A stretch of 64,000 bases of DNA, taken from assembly GCA_007570785.1 (NCBI GenBank), contig ML660777.1, positions 6,717,820 to 6,781,819 on the forward strand. Direction: 5' to 3'. Origin of the DNA: Antilocapra americana (Eukaryota > Chordata > Mammalia > Artiodactyla > Antilocapridae). Below are positions 11,782-25,069 of this stretch, piece by piece; within the stretch, counting starts at the first letter, position 1, and every line of letters begins with the position of its first letter. The notes beneath the pieces were generated by a model. It made no database searches and had not been told where the DNA came from. It saw nothing but the letters and a program-made list of their open reading frames with translations. Both the position numbers and the translations under genes were made by a program.

Positions 11782-12702
11782 AGACAGGTTCCAAATTGGG
11801 AATGGAATACATCAAGGCTGCATATTGTCACCCTGCCTATTTAACTTCATGCAGAGTACATCATGCCAAGCTGGATGAAGCACAAGCTAGAATGAAGATT
11901 GCTGGGAGAAATAACAATAACCTCAGATACACAGATGCCATCACCCTTATGGCAGAAAGTGAAGAACTAAAGAGCCTCTTCTTGAAAGTGAAAGAGGAGA
12001 GTGAAAAAGTTGGTTTAAAACTCAACATTCAGAAAACTAAGATCATGGCATCTGGTCCCATCACTTCATGGCAAACAGATGGGGAAATGGTAGAAACAGT
12101 GACAGACTATTTTTTGGGAGTTCCAAAATCACTGCAGATGGTGACTGCAGCCATGAAATTAAAAGATGCTTGCTCCTTGGAAGAAAAGCTATGACCAACT
12201 TAGACAGCATATTAAAAGGCAGAGACATCACTTTGCCAACAAAGGTCCATCTAATCAAAGCTATGGTTTTTCCTGTAGTCATGTATGGATGTGAGAGTTG
12301 GACTATAAAGAAAGCTGAGCACCAAAGAATTGATGCTTTTGAACCGTGGTGTTGGAGAAGACTCTTGAGAGTCCTTTGGACAGCAAGGAGATCAAACAAG
12401 TCAATCCTAAAGAAAATCAGTCCCAAATATTCATTGGAAAGACTGCTGCTGAAGCTGTAACTCCAACACTTTGGCCACCTGATGCGAAGAGTTGACTCAT
12501 TAGAAAAGACCCTGATGCTGAGCAAGACTGAAGGCAGGAGGAGAAGGGGTTGACAGAGGATGAGATGGTTGGAAGGCATCACCAATTTGATGGACATGAG
12601 TTTGAGCAAGCTCCAGTAGTTGGTAATGGATAAGGAAGCCTGCAGTCCATGGGGTCACAAAGAGTCAGATACGACTGAGTGACTAAACTGAACTGAACTG
12701 AT
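11782..12702 (+). mobile_element. BovB LINE, 3' 0.9 kb (first of a pair)
   Basis: Sense copy starting at the GTTCCAAATTGGG segment just before reverse-transcriptase motif C and ending gaactgaactga. The YADD box is altered (YTDA), and the frame shifts between 11,796-12,194 and 12,068-12,460. The ORF remnant is a pseudogene. Confidence 0.93.
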
Positions 12703-12986
12703 AGTCTCATCTTTGGAATTTCATTGCATTTTAGGTTGTGTCCTCCATGTAAATAATTCCCAAATCTGCATCTCCATTCTTCACCTCTGTCCCATTCACT
12801 GGTTCTGCATTTGTGGCTCCAGATGGACATGAGAACCTGCTCCCACAATGATACCCCTGAAACCCTTTTCTCCCCCATAAGCTTTCCATTTCAATTAAAG
12901 GCAACTCTATCCTCCTAGGAGCTGATTTCTCACTACTTCTGCTCTAGACTGCAACTTTTCTCACCTAGACTTTTTATCCCTCCCTT

Positions 12987-13915
12987 GACCTGTCTCTTGA
13001 GAAACCTGTATGCAAGTTAGGAAGCAACAGTTAGAACCGGACATGGAAAAACACACTGGTTCCAAATCGGGAAAGGAGTATGTCAAGTCTGTATAATGTC
13101 ACCCTGTTTATTTAACTTATATGCAGAGTACATCATGAGAAATGCTGGGCTGGAAGAAGCACAAGCTGGAATCAAGATTGCCGGGAGAAGTATCAATAAC
13201 CTCAGATATGCAGATGACACCACCCTTATGGCAGAAAGTGAAGAGGAACTAAAAAGCCTGTTGATGAAAGTTAAAGAGGAGAGTGAAAAAGTTGGCTTAA
13301 AGCTCAACATTCAGAAAACTAGGATCATGGCATCTGGTCCTGTCACTTCATGAGAAATAGATGGGGACTGCAGCCATGAATTTAATAGATGCTTATTCCT
13401 TGGAAGGAAAGTTATGACCAACCTAGATAGCATATTAAAAAGCAGAGACATTACTTTGCCAACAGAGGTCCATCTAGTCAAGGCTATGGTTTTTCCAGTA
13501 GTCATGTATGGATGTGAGAATTGGACTGTGAAGAAAGCTGGGTGCCAAAGAACTGATGCTTTTGAACTGTGGTGTTGGAGAAGACTCTTGAGAGTCCCAT
13601 GGAGTGCAAGGAGATCAAGCCAGTCCATCCTAAAGGAGATCAGTCCTAGGTGTTCATTGGAAGGACTGATGTTGAAGCTGAAACTCCAATACTTTGGCCA
13701 CCTCATGCGAAGAGTTGACTCATTGGAAAAGACCCTGATGCTGGGAAGGATTGGGGGCAGGAGGAGAAGAGGACAACAGAGGATGAGAGGGCTGGATCAC
13801 ATCAAAGACATGAGTTCGGGTAGACTCCGGGAGTTGGTGATGGACAAGGAGGCCTCGTGTGCTGCGATTCATGGGGTGGCAAAGAGTCAGAGAGGACTGA
13901 GTGACTAAACTAAAC
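12987..13915 (+). mobile_element. BovB LINE, 3' 0.9 kb (second of a pair)
   Basis: Sense copy starting about 85 bp further 5' in the consensus than its neighbour. It keeps RYADD in the 13,096-13,353 frame. About 60 bp between atagatgggg and actgcagcc (near 13,367) are deleted relative to other copies here, breaking the frame; the C-terminal region is open over 13,414-13,908. Confidence 0.93.
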
Positions 13916-14216
13916 TCTTTTCTAATTCTTCCTTTCCATCATAACCAAACTAACAGTTATGAAACAAAGCTCATTATCATATCCATTTCTATTTTAAAAA
14001 TTTAAAAATTTGCAAAATAAATTAGGCATCCACCAAAGTCCAAACATGAATCTGAAATTCAAGTTCTTCCATTCCCTAACATGAATTTCTGATTGTTTTC
14101 CCTCAATACTGTCCTTCAATCAGCTATAGAAAAGGACAGTATTTGCCCTGTAGCCTCTGACACATGTCTTTTGCTTACTCTGCAGAAGTTCTTTCCTCCA
14201 ACAGAATTATACAATA

Positions 14217-14728
14217 TAGTCACATCTTGGAGATATTGTGGGTTTGGTTCCAGACCACTGCAGTAAAGTGAAATATTGCCATAGAGTAAATGACATGAAT
14301 TTTTTTGTTTCCCAGTGCATATAAAAGTTATGTTTACACTGTACTGTAGTCTATTATGCATATAACTGTATTATGTATAAATAAACATAATGCACATAGC
14401 TTACTTTAAAAATGCTTTATTGATTAAAAAATGCTAACCATCATCTGAGCCTTCAGCAAGTTATAATCTTTTTACAATAGTAACATCAAAGATTACTGAT
14501 CACAGATCACCATTATAAATACAATAATGATGAAAGAACTTGAAATTTTGTGAGAACCACCAAAATGTGACACAGAGACACTAAGTGAGCAAATATTTTT
14601 GGGACAATGATGCCACTGGCCAATAAGACTTGCTCAATGCAGAGTTGCCAGAAACTTTCAATATGTAAAAAACACAGTATCTGTGGAGCACGATAAAGTT
14701 AAATGCAATAAAATGAGGTGTGCCTATA
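14217..14728 (-). mobile_element. Internally deleted Tigger1-type DNA transposon
   Basis: Both ends match Tigger1: cttggagatattgtgggttt on the left and aaaatgaggtgtgcctata on the right. Inner subterminal blocks (tttcccagtgcatataaaag; gatcacagatcaccat) are present. The transposase region is absent, giving a non-autonomous copy of about 0.5 kb. Confidence 0.85.
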
Positions 14729-14912
14729 GAAATGTAACAGATAAATTCTTTTCCAGATGTATTTATGTCCATTGCAAATCACCTTCATTCTACTGAGATT
14801 TATAATCACTACAATGGGCTTTATTCAATATGACTTTCAAAAGAATCTCCTATTCTGGTTGTTTTCCTCTAACATGTATTATTTTGAATTTCATTTGATT
14901 CCTTTCGTAAGG

Positions 14913-15062
14913 GGCTTCCCTAGTGGCTCAGACAGTAAAGAATCTGCAAGCAATGTAGGAGACCTGGCTTTGATACCTGGGTCTGGAAGATCCCCTGGAG
15001 AAGGAAATGATTACCCACTCCAGTATTTTGACCTGGAGAATTCCATGAACAAAGGACTGTCA
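14913..15062 (+). mobile_element. Bov-tA SINE, tRNA-like head portion
   Basis: Sense copy beginning ggcttccctagtggctcaga and stopping after the ccatgaacaaagg segment. Confidence 0.85.
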
Positions 15063-16019
15063 AGCTAATCCTATTTCATAAGCCCAAATCCCTCCCTGTG
15101 TATATTAAAGTATATTTATGAAAAACTGTAAACCTTTGAGTATGAAAGAGAAGTAAGGTGTAACCAAAACAGTCACGGAATCACAGAGTCTTGGCAAGGA
15201 AACTTCAGGTTCATCAGTTCATCATGATGTGAACTATGACTCTCTGCTGGAACCCCCGATGGCACCCCTGCCAGACAATGTTCTGGCTGCTGCCTGATTC
15301 TCCAGCAGGAGGAAGCTCATTTCTTTAGAGGATAGGACATTCCATTGTTGGTAGCTCTTATTGTTAGAAAGTTCTTCCTTACTCTGGGCCAAGACATACT
15401 TCCTGGTAACTTTCTCTCATTACTCCCAGCTCTAGTGCTACAAACATTTTGTCTTTTGTTATTCTGGAAAGTTAGGTAATAGGATTCCTACAGTCTCTTA
15501 ATGTTTGCAAAGCCAGTGCATTGTTTTATGGGGCCCGGGATGGCACAGTCTGGATATATGCCATATGCTAACCAATGTTATATATGTCTATGCTGTCTGG
15601 TAATGTGGATTAGTTTTACCTTTCATTTTTTTTTTTTTACCACCTCTTCCTTTAGCCAAACTTGCTGTTTTGATTCTATTGCCTACATGAAATGGCTTTT
15701 TTTTTTTTCTAGCTTCCCCACTGGATTATTTCTTCTACTGTCTGTCTTTCTGCTAATGACCGTATTTCTAGCATTTCAAGTTGAGAGATCATGCTTTGAG
15801 TCTTACCATGGAAACATCTTAAAACTACCAGAGAACAGACAGCCATACCCATTCATTGGGAGTTACTGGAAAATCCACTCTCCTCCCCCAATCAACAATC
15901 TTGCATGGTTAATTGGCAATAATTTATACCAGCTTTCTTTCAGCAGACACCAATAGTTTATGGTTATATTGCCCCTTGAAAAAGATTAGCAAAAATCCAT
16001 TTGAATTAAGGGGAATGAT
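15063..16019. other. Unassigned; old-repeat-like segment at 15,180-15,480
   Basis: 15,180-15,480 contains attgttagaaagttcttcct and neighbours that I associate with a widespread old mammalian repeat but cannot name. Two T-runs near 15,630 and 15,700 open an artificial reading frame. Confidence 0.35.
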
Positions 16020-16165
16020 AGTGTAGACAGGACACAGGGTTGGAGACAAAAGACCTGAATCAAGCCCTCCCTGCCTCAAAGACCCTAAGGTAATGATGGG
16101 CAAATCAATTAACTTCTCTGCAGTTCAATTTCCTCATCCCTAAATAACAATAACAAACCACATAT
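16020..16165 (+). mobile_element. MIR SINE
   Basis: agacctgaatcaagccctcc, then gggcaaatcaattaactt, then tttcctcatcc in MIR order. Confidence 0.6.
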
Positions 16166-19100
16166 ACCAGAGACATCTATCCTTGTTTCAGCCACACCAT
16201 AGTGTGACATGTGCATTTTTACCTTCATTCTCAAAAGATCTAAACATTAAATATTGTTTCCAAGTTCCCAGGACCCGAAACCTAAAGATGATAAAGGTAA
16301 GTTAACGATCCAGTTGACCTGATTCCAACACTCACACTTGTGTATACCACACACTAAAATGAGGAAGAAGAATTTGCTGATAATCAAGGCCTATCATATT
16401 TTAGGATTTTAATGACATATGCAAACACTTAGTGAATGGTAAAATAGTTTAGAAGGGATAAAACCCTATCAAACCAACAGTGAATATGTTTGGTGGTAAA
16501 TTAAAACGAGTCATCATACAGTCCTGTTTTCTAGCCGTCCAGGCTTCTCATTCTGTCTGAAGTTGTTTCCTGGGTGGGTCTAATCACTGAGACATTGATT
16601 GCTTGACAAATTTAAGAAAGAAAATAACTTCACGTTGTCTCATTAATCAAGTCTTGTATCATATACTCTCTTTGCTGTGACATGGAGGCAAATGACAGGA
16701 TCATATTTTTCCAGTGTTATCACCATTCGGATGATGTAAGACTGTTCAAACACCTCTGAGTCAGTGAGGTGAGTGCCAGGCTATTTTTATGCTCAGCAGA
16801 CTTCCTAGTGTAGGTAGCTAGGATGGAAACTACACAGCACACTGACACTCCCACATGCTTCACCTTCCAAGCATCTGGACAGAAGTCCTTCCCTAAAAGG
16901 TTTAAGAACTCCTATCAGCCTCCTCCTTGTGCCATAATCCTTCAGACCACACTAGTTTTTCCCTTGTTTCTCTGGAGTGGGGGAGAAAGGACCTCAAGGA
17001 CATTCCTACTAATTCACATATACAGAGAAAGAAGGTCTAGATAAAACCCCAAAGATTAGAAAAACAGATGTATTGATACATAAAATAAACATTATCTTTA
17101 TCTCTCTTTCGAAAGCTATCATTTCTTGGCTTGGTCAATAATTGTGTTTTATGGCCACACAACACCCAAGCTTCACAGCAAGATTTATGAGGAAAGGAAG
17201 TCATTTCCTCGAGAAACTGCCTTGGAATGAGGTAGCTCATTATCTAAGCCAGCAGAATGTCAACTCTGCTTAACCCAGACTTCCTTCACAAATGAGGCAA
17301 AAAACATCCTGGTTAAAAACATTCTAGTTTAGTGGAGAATAGAGAAAGGTCATCAAGCCAATAGTCACATAATCTACTTTTATTAAAAATAAAAACTTTC
17401 TATCTCTATGGAATGTCATCTAGCGCTTACATATGCTTCCATTTCTTCATGAACTGAATTAGAGATTAGTGAATTGAGATTATCACTAATATGCCAGAAC
17501 ATGCTACTACTCATCACTACGCTAGCAAGTTCAGTATCCACATATTTTTCAAGGAAGGAAGGGAAGCTATTATATATTACAGAGATACAGTCATGCTATA
17601 AAGTGATCAACAAGGGGTAATCTACCCATGTGTTGATATTAAATTCTGTTACATTTACTTTTAGAAGAATTGAGTGCCAGACCTGAATTTATTTGCATTT
17701 TCTCTTTTTCTGGAACTCCAATAATATATATTTTAGATATGACAGTATTTTGTTCAAAGATCTGTATTTAATTTCCCCTCTGTAAAGCTCTCATTGACAC
17801 AAAGTATGAATACAGTCCCGAATTGTAAAAATGCAGCTAACTTTTTTGAGAAGACAATATTTCTTTGCATCTCATTAAAAGATGGATGGCCTAACACACA
17901 ACAAAATTAACATGAAAACATGCCAAATTCCACAAGCTGTGAATTAAGTTGATTAGTTAATGGAGAGGGGGTGGGAAAACTAGTGACACATATTTTCCTA
18001 CTTAGTCATAAGGGCACTAAAAAAAAGAGACAGAGAGGAGAGGGAGAGCAATTTTTAAAAAAATAGAGCAGAGGGCAATAGTTTTCCTGAACTCTTCTAT
18101 TCCATTAAGCCTGCTAAGAGTGATCAATATTGTCGCTTTAAAATTGTCTTAAATATATACCAATCTAGATCTATAGTCTGTGAACACAGTGCGTTTCAGA
18201 AAATTGTTCAGAACAATTTTCATCTATGAAAATAAAATGAGGTTAACTTAAAGACATTTCTAAAAAGTTTTCTTTTAGCATCCCTTTCAGAGGGTCATGT
18301 CATTGTTGGATTCCCACTGCATTTTCGTCATTGAGAGTGATGATTATACCAGCAAACACAGAACAGAAGAATCTTTTTTCATTTCTGACCCTGCAAGATG
18401 AGATCACAGAAAGCCTCACACAAAGCCCATGGGCTTCAGGACATGTTTCACTGGGCCTAAAAGGACACAGCCCTCTTCACTGTGACTTTCTTTGAACCAC
18501 AGGCTTTAAAGGAGCCATAAGTGTTGAGGTGGGTGGGGGTGGAGGGAGGAAGGGAGGCAGGGACAGAGGCAAGAAGAAGAGGCAGTATATCTTCTCAGAA
18601 CTAAAGGCATCGGGATGGCAAAAGTTACGAGTGAATGTGGAAACATTAAAAAATCCAGGAAAATTGAAAAACATTAGCCTTTATTGATTTTTTTTTTTTT
18701 CTTTTCCTGTTATATCCACATCACTCACAGCATTTCTGACCTCAACTCCAAAGGAGTCTGGGCTTCATCAGTGACTTTCAGGCCAAGGCAAGTTTTGCTT
18801 CTGTCCTGCCATGGGAAAAACTGTTGATCAACTCCTGTTACATAAATGAAGCTCAAAACACTCTTTTTGAAAACAATTCTCAAATATCTTTCACAGGTAA
18901 GAGCTCCATGCTTAAAAAAAATATTGTGCTACAGTTCCTCTGACATATAATAAATTGAAAATTGACTTTTTGATATACAAAGAACATGTTTTTATACTCT
19001 AGTAATAAAAACGGAAAGAGTAAGTTGTAAATTCCACCTCCTCAAAACCCCAAATGAAAGACCATTACGGAAAAAGGCATATAAACTGTTTTCAACTTTC

Positions 19101-20424
19101 AGCCCACTGAATGCATTCAATACTACACGGTTGTAAGAGATCAAATCTGTCTCCTCAAGCATATTTTGTTTCTTTTCCTGAGGGGAAAAGGCAAGGTATC
19201 AAATATCATCTGTTTCTTGATGCTGAACAGAATATAGAAAACCCTGACTCCAAAAATGGATTTGGTGACCTGGTTATATGACACTAAGGGTTAGGGGAAG
19301 ACCTTTTCTAAATATGATTTTCATGATTAATGAATAATATTACCATATTTACTCCCACATCCTTCCGGCTTGCATAAGCCCCACAGTCTTGAGAATACCA
19401 TCAAGAAAAAAATATTTTCACTACCTAATTTCTAACCTCCCCTTACCCTGTTTTTCTGCTTATAAAAAAAAAATTGCAGTGGCAAATTAAAAAAAAAAAA
19501 TTCTTTCAGCAGAACTTTTTTTTTTCCTTGCCAGGACCTGTGAAAGACTAAAATAAAGGAACCAACAGCTGCTGGAGATGGTCTGCAGTGAAGAGTGAAG
19601 TTCAAGAGCAGCATTCACATACTAGCCTGTGCATGGCTGCCCTCCCCCTACCATCTCTTTTCCTACCCTCTTCCCATTATAGGTGGCAGATTGGTGGTAG
19701 ATGCATGATGATCACAAACTTACAGGAGGAGTAAAAAAGCTTACAGAGTAAACTGGAAATGCCTCAGCTACCTAAGCAGTAAAAGCACCAATGTTTAAAT
19801 GAAAAAGAAACTTTCAGCACAAGAACACCTTTCCACCACTTCTAGGGTCCTACTATTTACCCTTTGTGTGGATCACAACAGCAATGACTCGGGGATAGCA
19901 GCTTTCAACAAATAACAGTTATTCACTGAAAAAAAGAGGAAACACTGGAAATTGTAGATTAAGGTTACTGTTAGAATTTTTCTTTTATTAGCTATCATGA
20001 GAAATGTCATGGATTTATAAAAATAGATGTTAAACGTTGCAGCAGATGGCTGATGCCCAAAAGTTGGATGCTTATGTCATCACTTACTTCCATTTCAAAA
20101 GTGAAAACATTAGAGGAGAAAAAGAAATATTACATTGAAATGATTTTTTAGCACAGACGTTCTCTTTATGCCACTTTAAGCTATTAATAGGTTATTAAGA
20201 TAAACAAGCGAACAACATTTAGAAAGGAAAAATAACTGCTAATGAGACATGCACATTACTGCACTAACCCCGGAAAAGTCTTCTCAATTGGTGGTTTTCC
20301 CTAAAGTTCATTTTTAAGATCCTTGGTTGAAATGAAATATTATTTTTCAAAATAATATTTACTTGGTGAATAACTATTCACCCTGCTAACAATTATAGCA
20401 AACACTTCATTGGTACTTTTCAAG
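16166..20424. other. 4.3-kb repeat-poor intronic interval
   Basis: I recognise no transposable element across 4.3 kb, unusual for this window. It holds an AP-1-like TGAGTCA at 16,757-16,763, a purine-rich G tract at about 18,525-18,590 and A/T homopolymers near 18,690 and 19,465-19,500. Candidate regulatory DNA, by inference only. Confidence 0.5.
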
Positions 20425-20630
20425 AGATCAGACTCTGCTAAATATGTTACATGGATTCTTTTACTGAATTGCCACAACAACCCTGGGAAGTAGGAACTAT
20501 GGTGACTTCATTCCATAGAGAAGTAACTTTTCCCGAGGCCACATCCCCGGTACACAGGCATGAGTACCAGTATTTCCAACTCCCAGTTTGTCTTCAGAGC
20601 CCATGCAGTGAACCATTGGGCCCTCCCATC
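20425..20630 (-). mobile_element. MIR SINE, nearly complete
   Basis: Antisense MIR: acaacaaccctgggaagtag, then the diverged tagagaagtaac block, then ttcagagcccatgc and aaccatt. Confidence 0.75.
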
Positions 20631-20763
20631 TCAGGCAGTCAGCATGAGGGATGCGGACATCAACAAGAACAGTATTAGAAGTGCTAGATAGACTCCTTGG
20701 ATATATCAAGAAAAAAATGAGAGTTAATTAACCAGAATCTCAGCTGCAATGAATGAGTTAAAA

Positions 20764-20925
20764 CAGTGGACCTCAAACTTTAGCCTGCGTGGGAATCACT
20801 TTGGAGGGCTTGTTTACAGGCAAACTGCTAGACCTCACACCCAGAGTTTTTGAAAGGACAGGGCCCAAGAATGTACATTTCTCTGAAGTTCCCAGATGAT
20901 ACTGATAGTGTTTGGCCCAGGACCA
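20764..20925 (+). mobile_element. MER5A-type hAT MITE
   Basis: Starts cagtggacctcaaactt and includes gggaatcactttgg and agatgatactgatag, the MER5A order; the right end is worn. Confidence 0.65.
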
Positions 20926-21152
20926 GATCACACTTTAATTACCACTTGTATAAAACATCACCCTGGTGATACTTTGATTGAAACATAAGGGGCGAATATT
21001 TTGAGTACTATTACTGAATGAAAATCAGGCATATAACACATACCCTGACTCCTGCTTAAGAAGAGGAGGTAAATGTAATCAGCAAAGGATGGGCGTGTCA
21101 TAGCCTCTGCTTATTTGGTACCTGTGGGCCGTTTAGGAATCTGTGGTGGTGG

Positions 21153-21357
21153 TGGGTTAGTCGCTAAGTCGTGTCCAACTCTTGCGACCCCATGGACTGT
21201 AGGCTGCTAAGCTCCTCTGTCCATGGGATTAGCCAGGCAAGCATACTGGAAGTGATTGCCATTTCCTTCTCCAGGGGATCTTCCTGACCCAGGGATCAAA
21301 CCCAGCTCTCTTGCATTACAGGTAGATTCTTTATCAGCAGAGCCACCAGGGAAGCCC
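21153..21357 (-). mobile_element. Bov-tA SINE
   Basis: Antisense copy from gttagtcgctaagtcgtgtc to agccaccagggaagccc, preceded by a short TGG repeat. Confidence 0.92.
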
Positions 21358-21882
21358 TTGGGGGTCTACTTCTCACATTAATTAAAAAACCTGAACTAGG
21401 AGCCAGAAGAACTATGTTCTGGTTCTTATACTACTCAACTATGATTAAATATTCAATTCAGTCTCCTCTGGAACACAGGAACAATAATTCCCATGCTTTT
21501 CTTTTTTTTCTTAAATGCACCAGAGAGTGATATACAAAATAAAGCAGCATTACTGAGACACTGGTTTAGTTTGATTTAATCCCCAAATGTAGGACTTCTG
21601 TTCCTTTAGAGAAGATTACATTTTATGCCAGTTTATGATCGTTGATCCTAATGATGAGTCAGGATTAGAGCATATTTGAATTCAAAAATTTCCTAAAGAG
21701 AGACAATGAAAGTGGAAAAATTGAAAAGAAATTTACCCTTTATAAAAATAACTGACTTTTAAACAATAAAATGAAGAGAGACTGGTTACACAATCCTCCT
21801 GAGAATGAATAGGAACAGAAAAAAAGGTGGAATAACAATTTAAGCACAGGTACAAGAGTTCTGCTGTTACACAGTTATCAAG
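21358..21882. other. AT-rich intronic DNA
   Basis: Nothing recognised before the L1 copy begins. Confidence 0.5.
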
Positions 21883-23052
21883 AAAATGAAAATAAAAGCA
21901 AAAATAAACAAAGGCAAACTAATTAAACTTAGAAGATTTTGCACAATGACGGAAACTATAAGCAAGGTGAAAAGACAGCCTTCAGAATGGGAGAAAATAA
22001 TAGCAAATGAAGCAACTGACAAAGAATTAATCTCAAAATTATACAAGTAGTTCATTCAGCTCAATTCCAGAAAAATAAACGAGCCAATCAAAAAATGGGC
22101 CAAAGAACTAAACAAACTTTTCTCCAAAGAAGACATACAGATGGCTAACACATGAAAAGATGCTCAACGTCACTCATTATCAGAGAAATGCAAATCAAAA
22201 CCACAATGAGGTACCATCTCATGCCAGTCAGAATGGCTGCTATCAAAAAGTCTACAGACAATAAATGCTGTAGAGGGTGTGGAGAAAGAGAACTCTCTTA
22301 CACTGTTGGCTGAAATGCAAACTAGTACAGCCACTATGGAAAACAGCGTAGAGATTCCTTAAAAAACTGGAAATAGACCTGCCATATGACCCAGCACTCC
22401 CACTGCTGGGCATACACACCGAGGAAACCAGAACTGAAAGAGACATGTGTACCTCAATGTTCACTGCAACTGTTTTCAATAGCCAGGACATGGAAGCAAC
22501 CTAGATGTCCATCGGCAAACAAATGGGTACGAAAGCTGTGGTACATACACACAATGGAATATTACTCAGCTTTTAAAAAGAGCACATTTGAATCAGTTCT
22601 AATGAGGTGGATAAAACTGGAGCCTACTATACAGAGTGAAGTAAGTCAGAAAGAATACCAATACAGTATATTAACACACATATATGGAATTTAGAAAGAT
22701 GATAACGATGACCCTATATGCAAGACAGCAAAAGAGACACAGATATAAAGAACAGACTTTTAGATTCTGTTGGAGATGGCGAGGGTGGGATGATTTGAGA
22801 GAATAACATTGAAACATGTATATTACCATATGTGAACAATAGATCGCCAGTCCAGGTTTGATGCCTGAGACAGGGTGCTCAGGGCCAGTGGCCTGGGATG
22901 ACCCTGAGAGATGGGATGGGAAGGGAGGTGGGAGAGTGGTTCAGAATGGGGAACACATGTACACCCATGGCTGATTCATGTCAATGTATGGCAAAAACCA
23001 CTACAATAGTGTAAAGTAATTAGCTTCCAATTAAAATAAATTAATTAAAAAG
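21883..23052 (+). mobile_element. L1 LINE, 5'-truncated 1.2-kb 3' end
   Basis: Sense L1 with the end of ORF2 and the 3' UTR. ORF2 remnants include WYIHTMEYYSAFKK and LMRWIKLEP (22,386-22,694), the conserved mammalian ORF2 C-terminus, but stops and frameshifts interrupt it. The 3' UTR runs through atcgccagtccaggtttgat and caatgtatggcaaaaacc to an A-rich end. Confidence 0.92.
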
Positions 23053-23069
23053 GTAATACATATTTCCTA

Positions 23070-23252
23070 GACATATGCGTCTGCCTACAATGTGGGAGAC
23101 CCAGGTTCGATCCAAGATCCCCTGGAGAAGGATATGGCAACCCACTCCAGTACACTTGCCTGGAAAATCCCATGGACAAGGGAGCCTGGTAGGCTGTAGT
23201 CCATGGGGTCGCAAAGAGTTGGACAGACTGAGCAACCTCACTTTCACGTTTC
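23070..23252 (+). mobile_element. Bov-tA SINE immediately 3' of the L1
   Basis: Sense copy: gtctgcctacaatgtgggag, ccatggggtcgcaaagagtt; the first bases of the head are missing. Confidence 0.9.
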
Positions 23253-24304
23253 AGACACATCTAACAGCCTCAGAACTTTATTCTCTGTCTGCACTAATAA
23301 AATCTGATTCTTACTAGCACTGATTTCCCATACTGTGTTCAGAAACAACATTTCCTAGTATAAAAGGTGGACCTCACTTGCTAATTTGAATTAGGGGATT
23401 TTTATAGTTTATACAGAAAGTTGTTTTTACAATATTCCCAGTTCCTCCTAGTCCTCAAAGACTTATTAAAAACAGAAAACTAAATTCCTCTTTTTCTTGT
23501 CCTGTCATTATTTTAGTTGAAGCTGTGGCTCATTTGCTTCACCCTTTATTTTACAAGGGTTTGAAAATTGAAACAATTTTAGAAAAATAATCTTCCACTG
23601 GCCATTACATTACAACTGAAAAGAACTTAGTAAGTGTGAATACCTAAACAAAGCATTAGAGCAAGATGGAATACTAGTCTTTCATAACCAGACTGAGATG
23701 AGAAATTATAACTTTTACAATACTCCTGATTTGGTACTGAATCATTAAATAACGGGCAAAGACTAGTCTGCATGATGTCAGTTTCTGACAGAATGATCTA
23801 TGTCAGTTAATCTGAAAAGGATTCTTAAGGCGAGAAGACTTCTAAATTAAAAACAAACGTACACAAATATAAATTCAACAAGTGGACAAAAAGCATTCAC
23901 CAGTCCCCCAATACACACACACACACTCTCCTCAGTCCTCATACAACCTGACTGATGGCCTTTTCTACAGATGTTTCTGTGATCCCTTCAGTCATGAAGC
24001 CTCTGTTTCTACCTAATAAGTGAGTTTTTATAACAGATGATCTCAGTCTCACAGAATGAGTCTGTCTCTGCACCATTAATTTGAAAGAACAGAGAACAGT
24101 CAAGGGGTACATAAGAACAAAACAACTCTGTTCTAGACAAGGAGTCAGCATTCAGTGTGATACTCATCTTGAAACACATTCAAGACCCCCCAAAAAAAAG
24201 AAGACAAAGAAGATGCTAAGGGCCTGAAAATGATGATAATATTGCATATTATAAATAATTAGGCCCAATGAGATATGACAATTATCTTTTCAATGGCATG
24301 TATA
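23253..24304. other. Intronic DNA, no gene
   Basis: Only a short (AC)n at 23,914-23,927 noted. Confidence 0.55.
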
Positions 24305-24372
24305 ATAACCACATGATCAGTCATGTCCGACTCTTTGTGACCCTTTGGACTATAGCTGGTCAGGCTTCTCTA
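24305..24372 (-). mobile_element. BovA-type SINE tail fragment
   Basis: Antisense gtcatgtccgactctttgtg segment only. Confidence 0.7.
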
Positions 24373-24872
24373 AGAGTCTTGTTAATTTTTAGCTCCTGTT
24401 TCTTTTTGTATAGGAGCTTTGAAAATTCAGAAATCTTACAGCAATACAGGGAAAAGAACCACAGCAACTGGTAAGTGCTTAGTAAGAATAACTTGTTAGG
24501 AGGGAATATAGACGAACAAAATGATAGTTCTGAATTTGTCTTAATGCACACTGCTTTAATCAGCCTGCCTTATGATTCCAGGAGCAACATGTTTAGAATA
24601 AAATAAAATTATTTTGAAGACTCACTTTGAAAACTTGAAGCCATTAGTCTGAACTTTCTTACTCACATACTTTAACACCTGCATGCCAGCTTTCCAGTCA
24701 TCTATACTCATGCACTTTGCAAACATGACATATCTAACATTTAGTATTGATATTGTTTATTATTCTAAATACAGTCTGCATTTCTACATTGTAATTATAG
24801 TCATTTTCCCGAAATTAACAAAGTTATTTAGCATTAATATTAGGTGGTTCTTTGTTTTTTTCTACTTTGCGT
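24373..24872. other. AT-rich intronic DNA
   Basis: Nothing recognised between two SINE pieces. Confidence 0.5.
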
Positions 24873-25069
24873 ACTAAGTCACTTCAGTTATATCCGACTC
24901 CTTGAGAGCCTATGGATATAAGCCACTAGGCTCCTCTGTCCATGGGGATTCTCCAGGCAAGAATACTGGAGTGGGTTGCCATGCCCTCCTCCAGGGGATC
25001 TTTCCAACCCAAGATTGAACCTGCATCTCTTATGTCTCCTGCATTGGCAGGCCGGTTCCTGGAAGCCCC
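24873..25069 (-). mobile_element. Bov-tA SINE
   Basis: Antisense copy; core caagaatactggagtgggtt and the end ggaagcccc are clear, with a small loss before the head. Confidence 0.88.

Noticed and set aside
15501..15956. 151-residue plus-strand ORF
   Set aside because: Runs of F and S come from T-tracts; it has no recognisable domain or exon signals.
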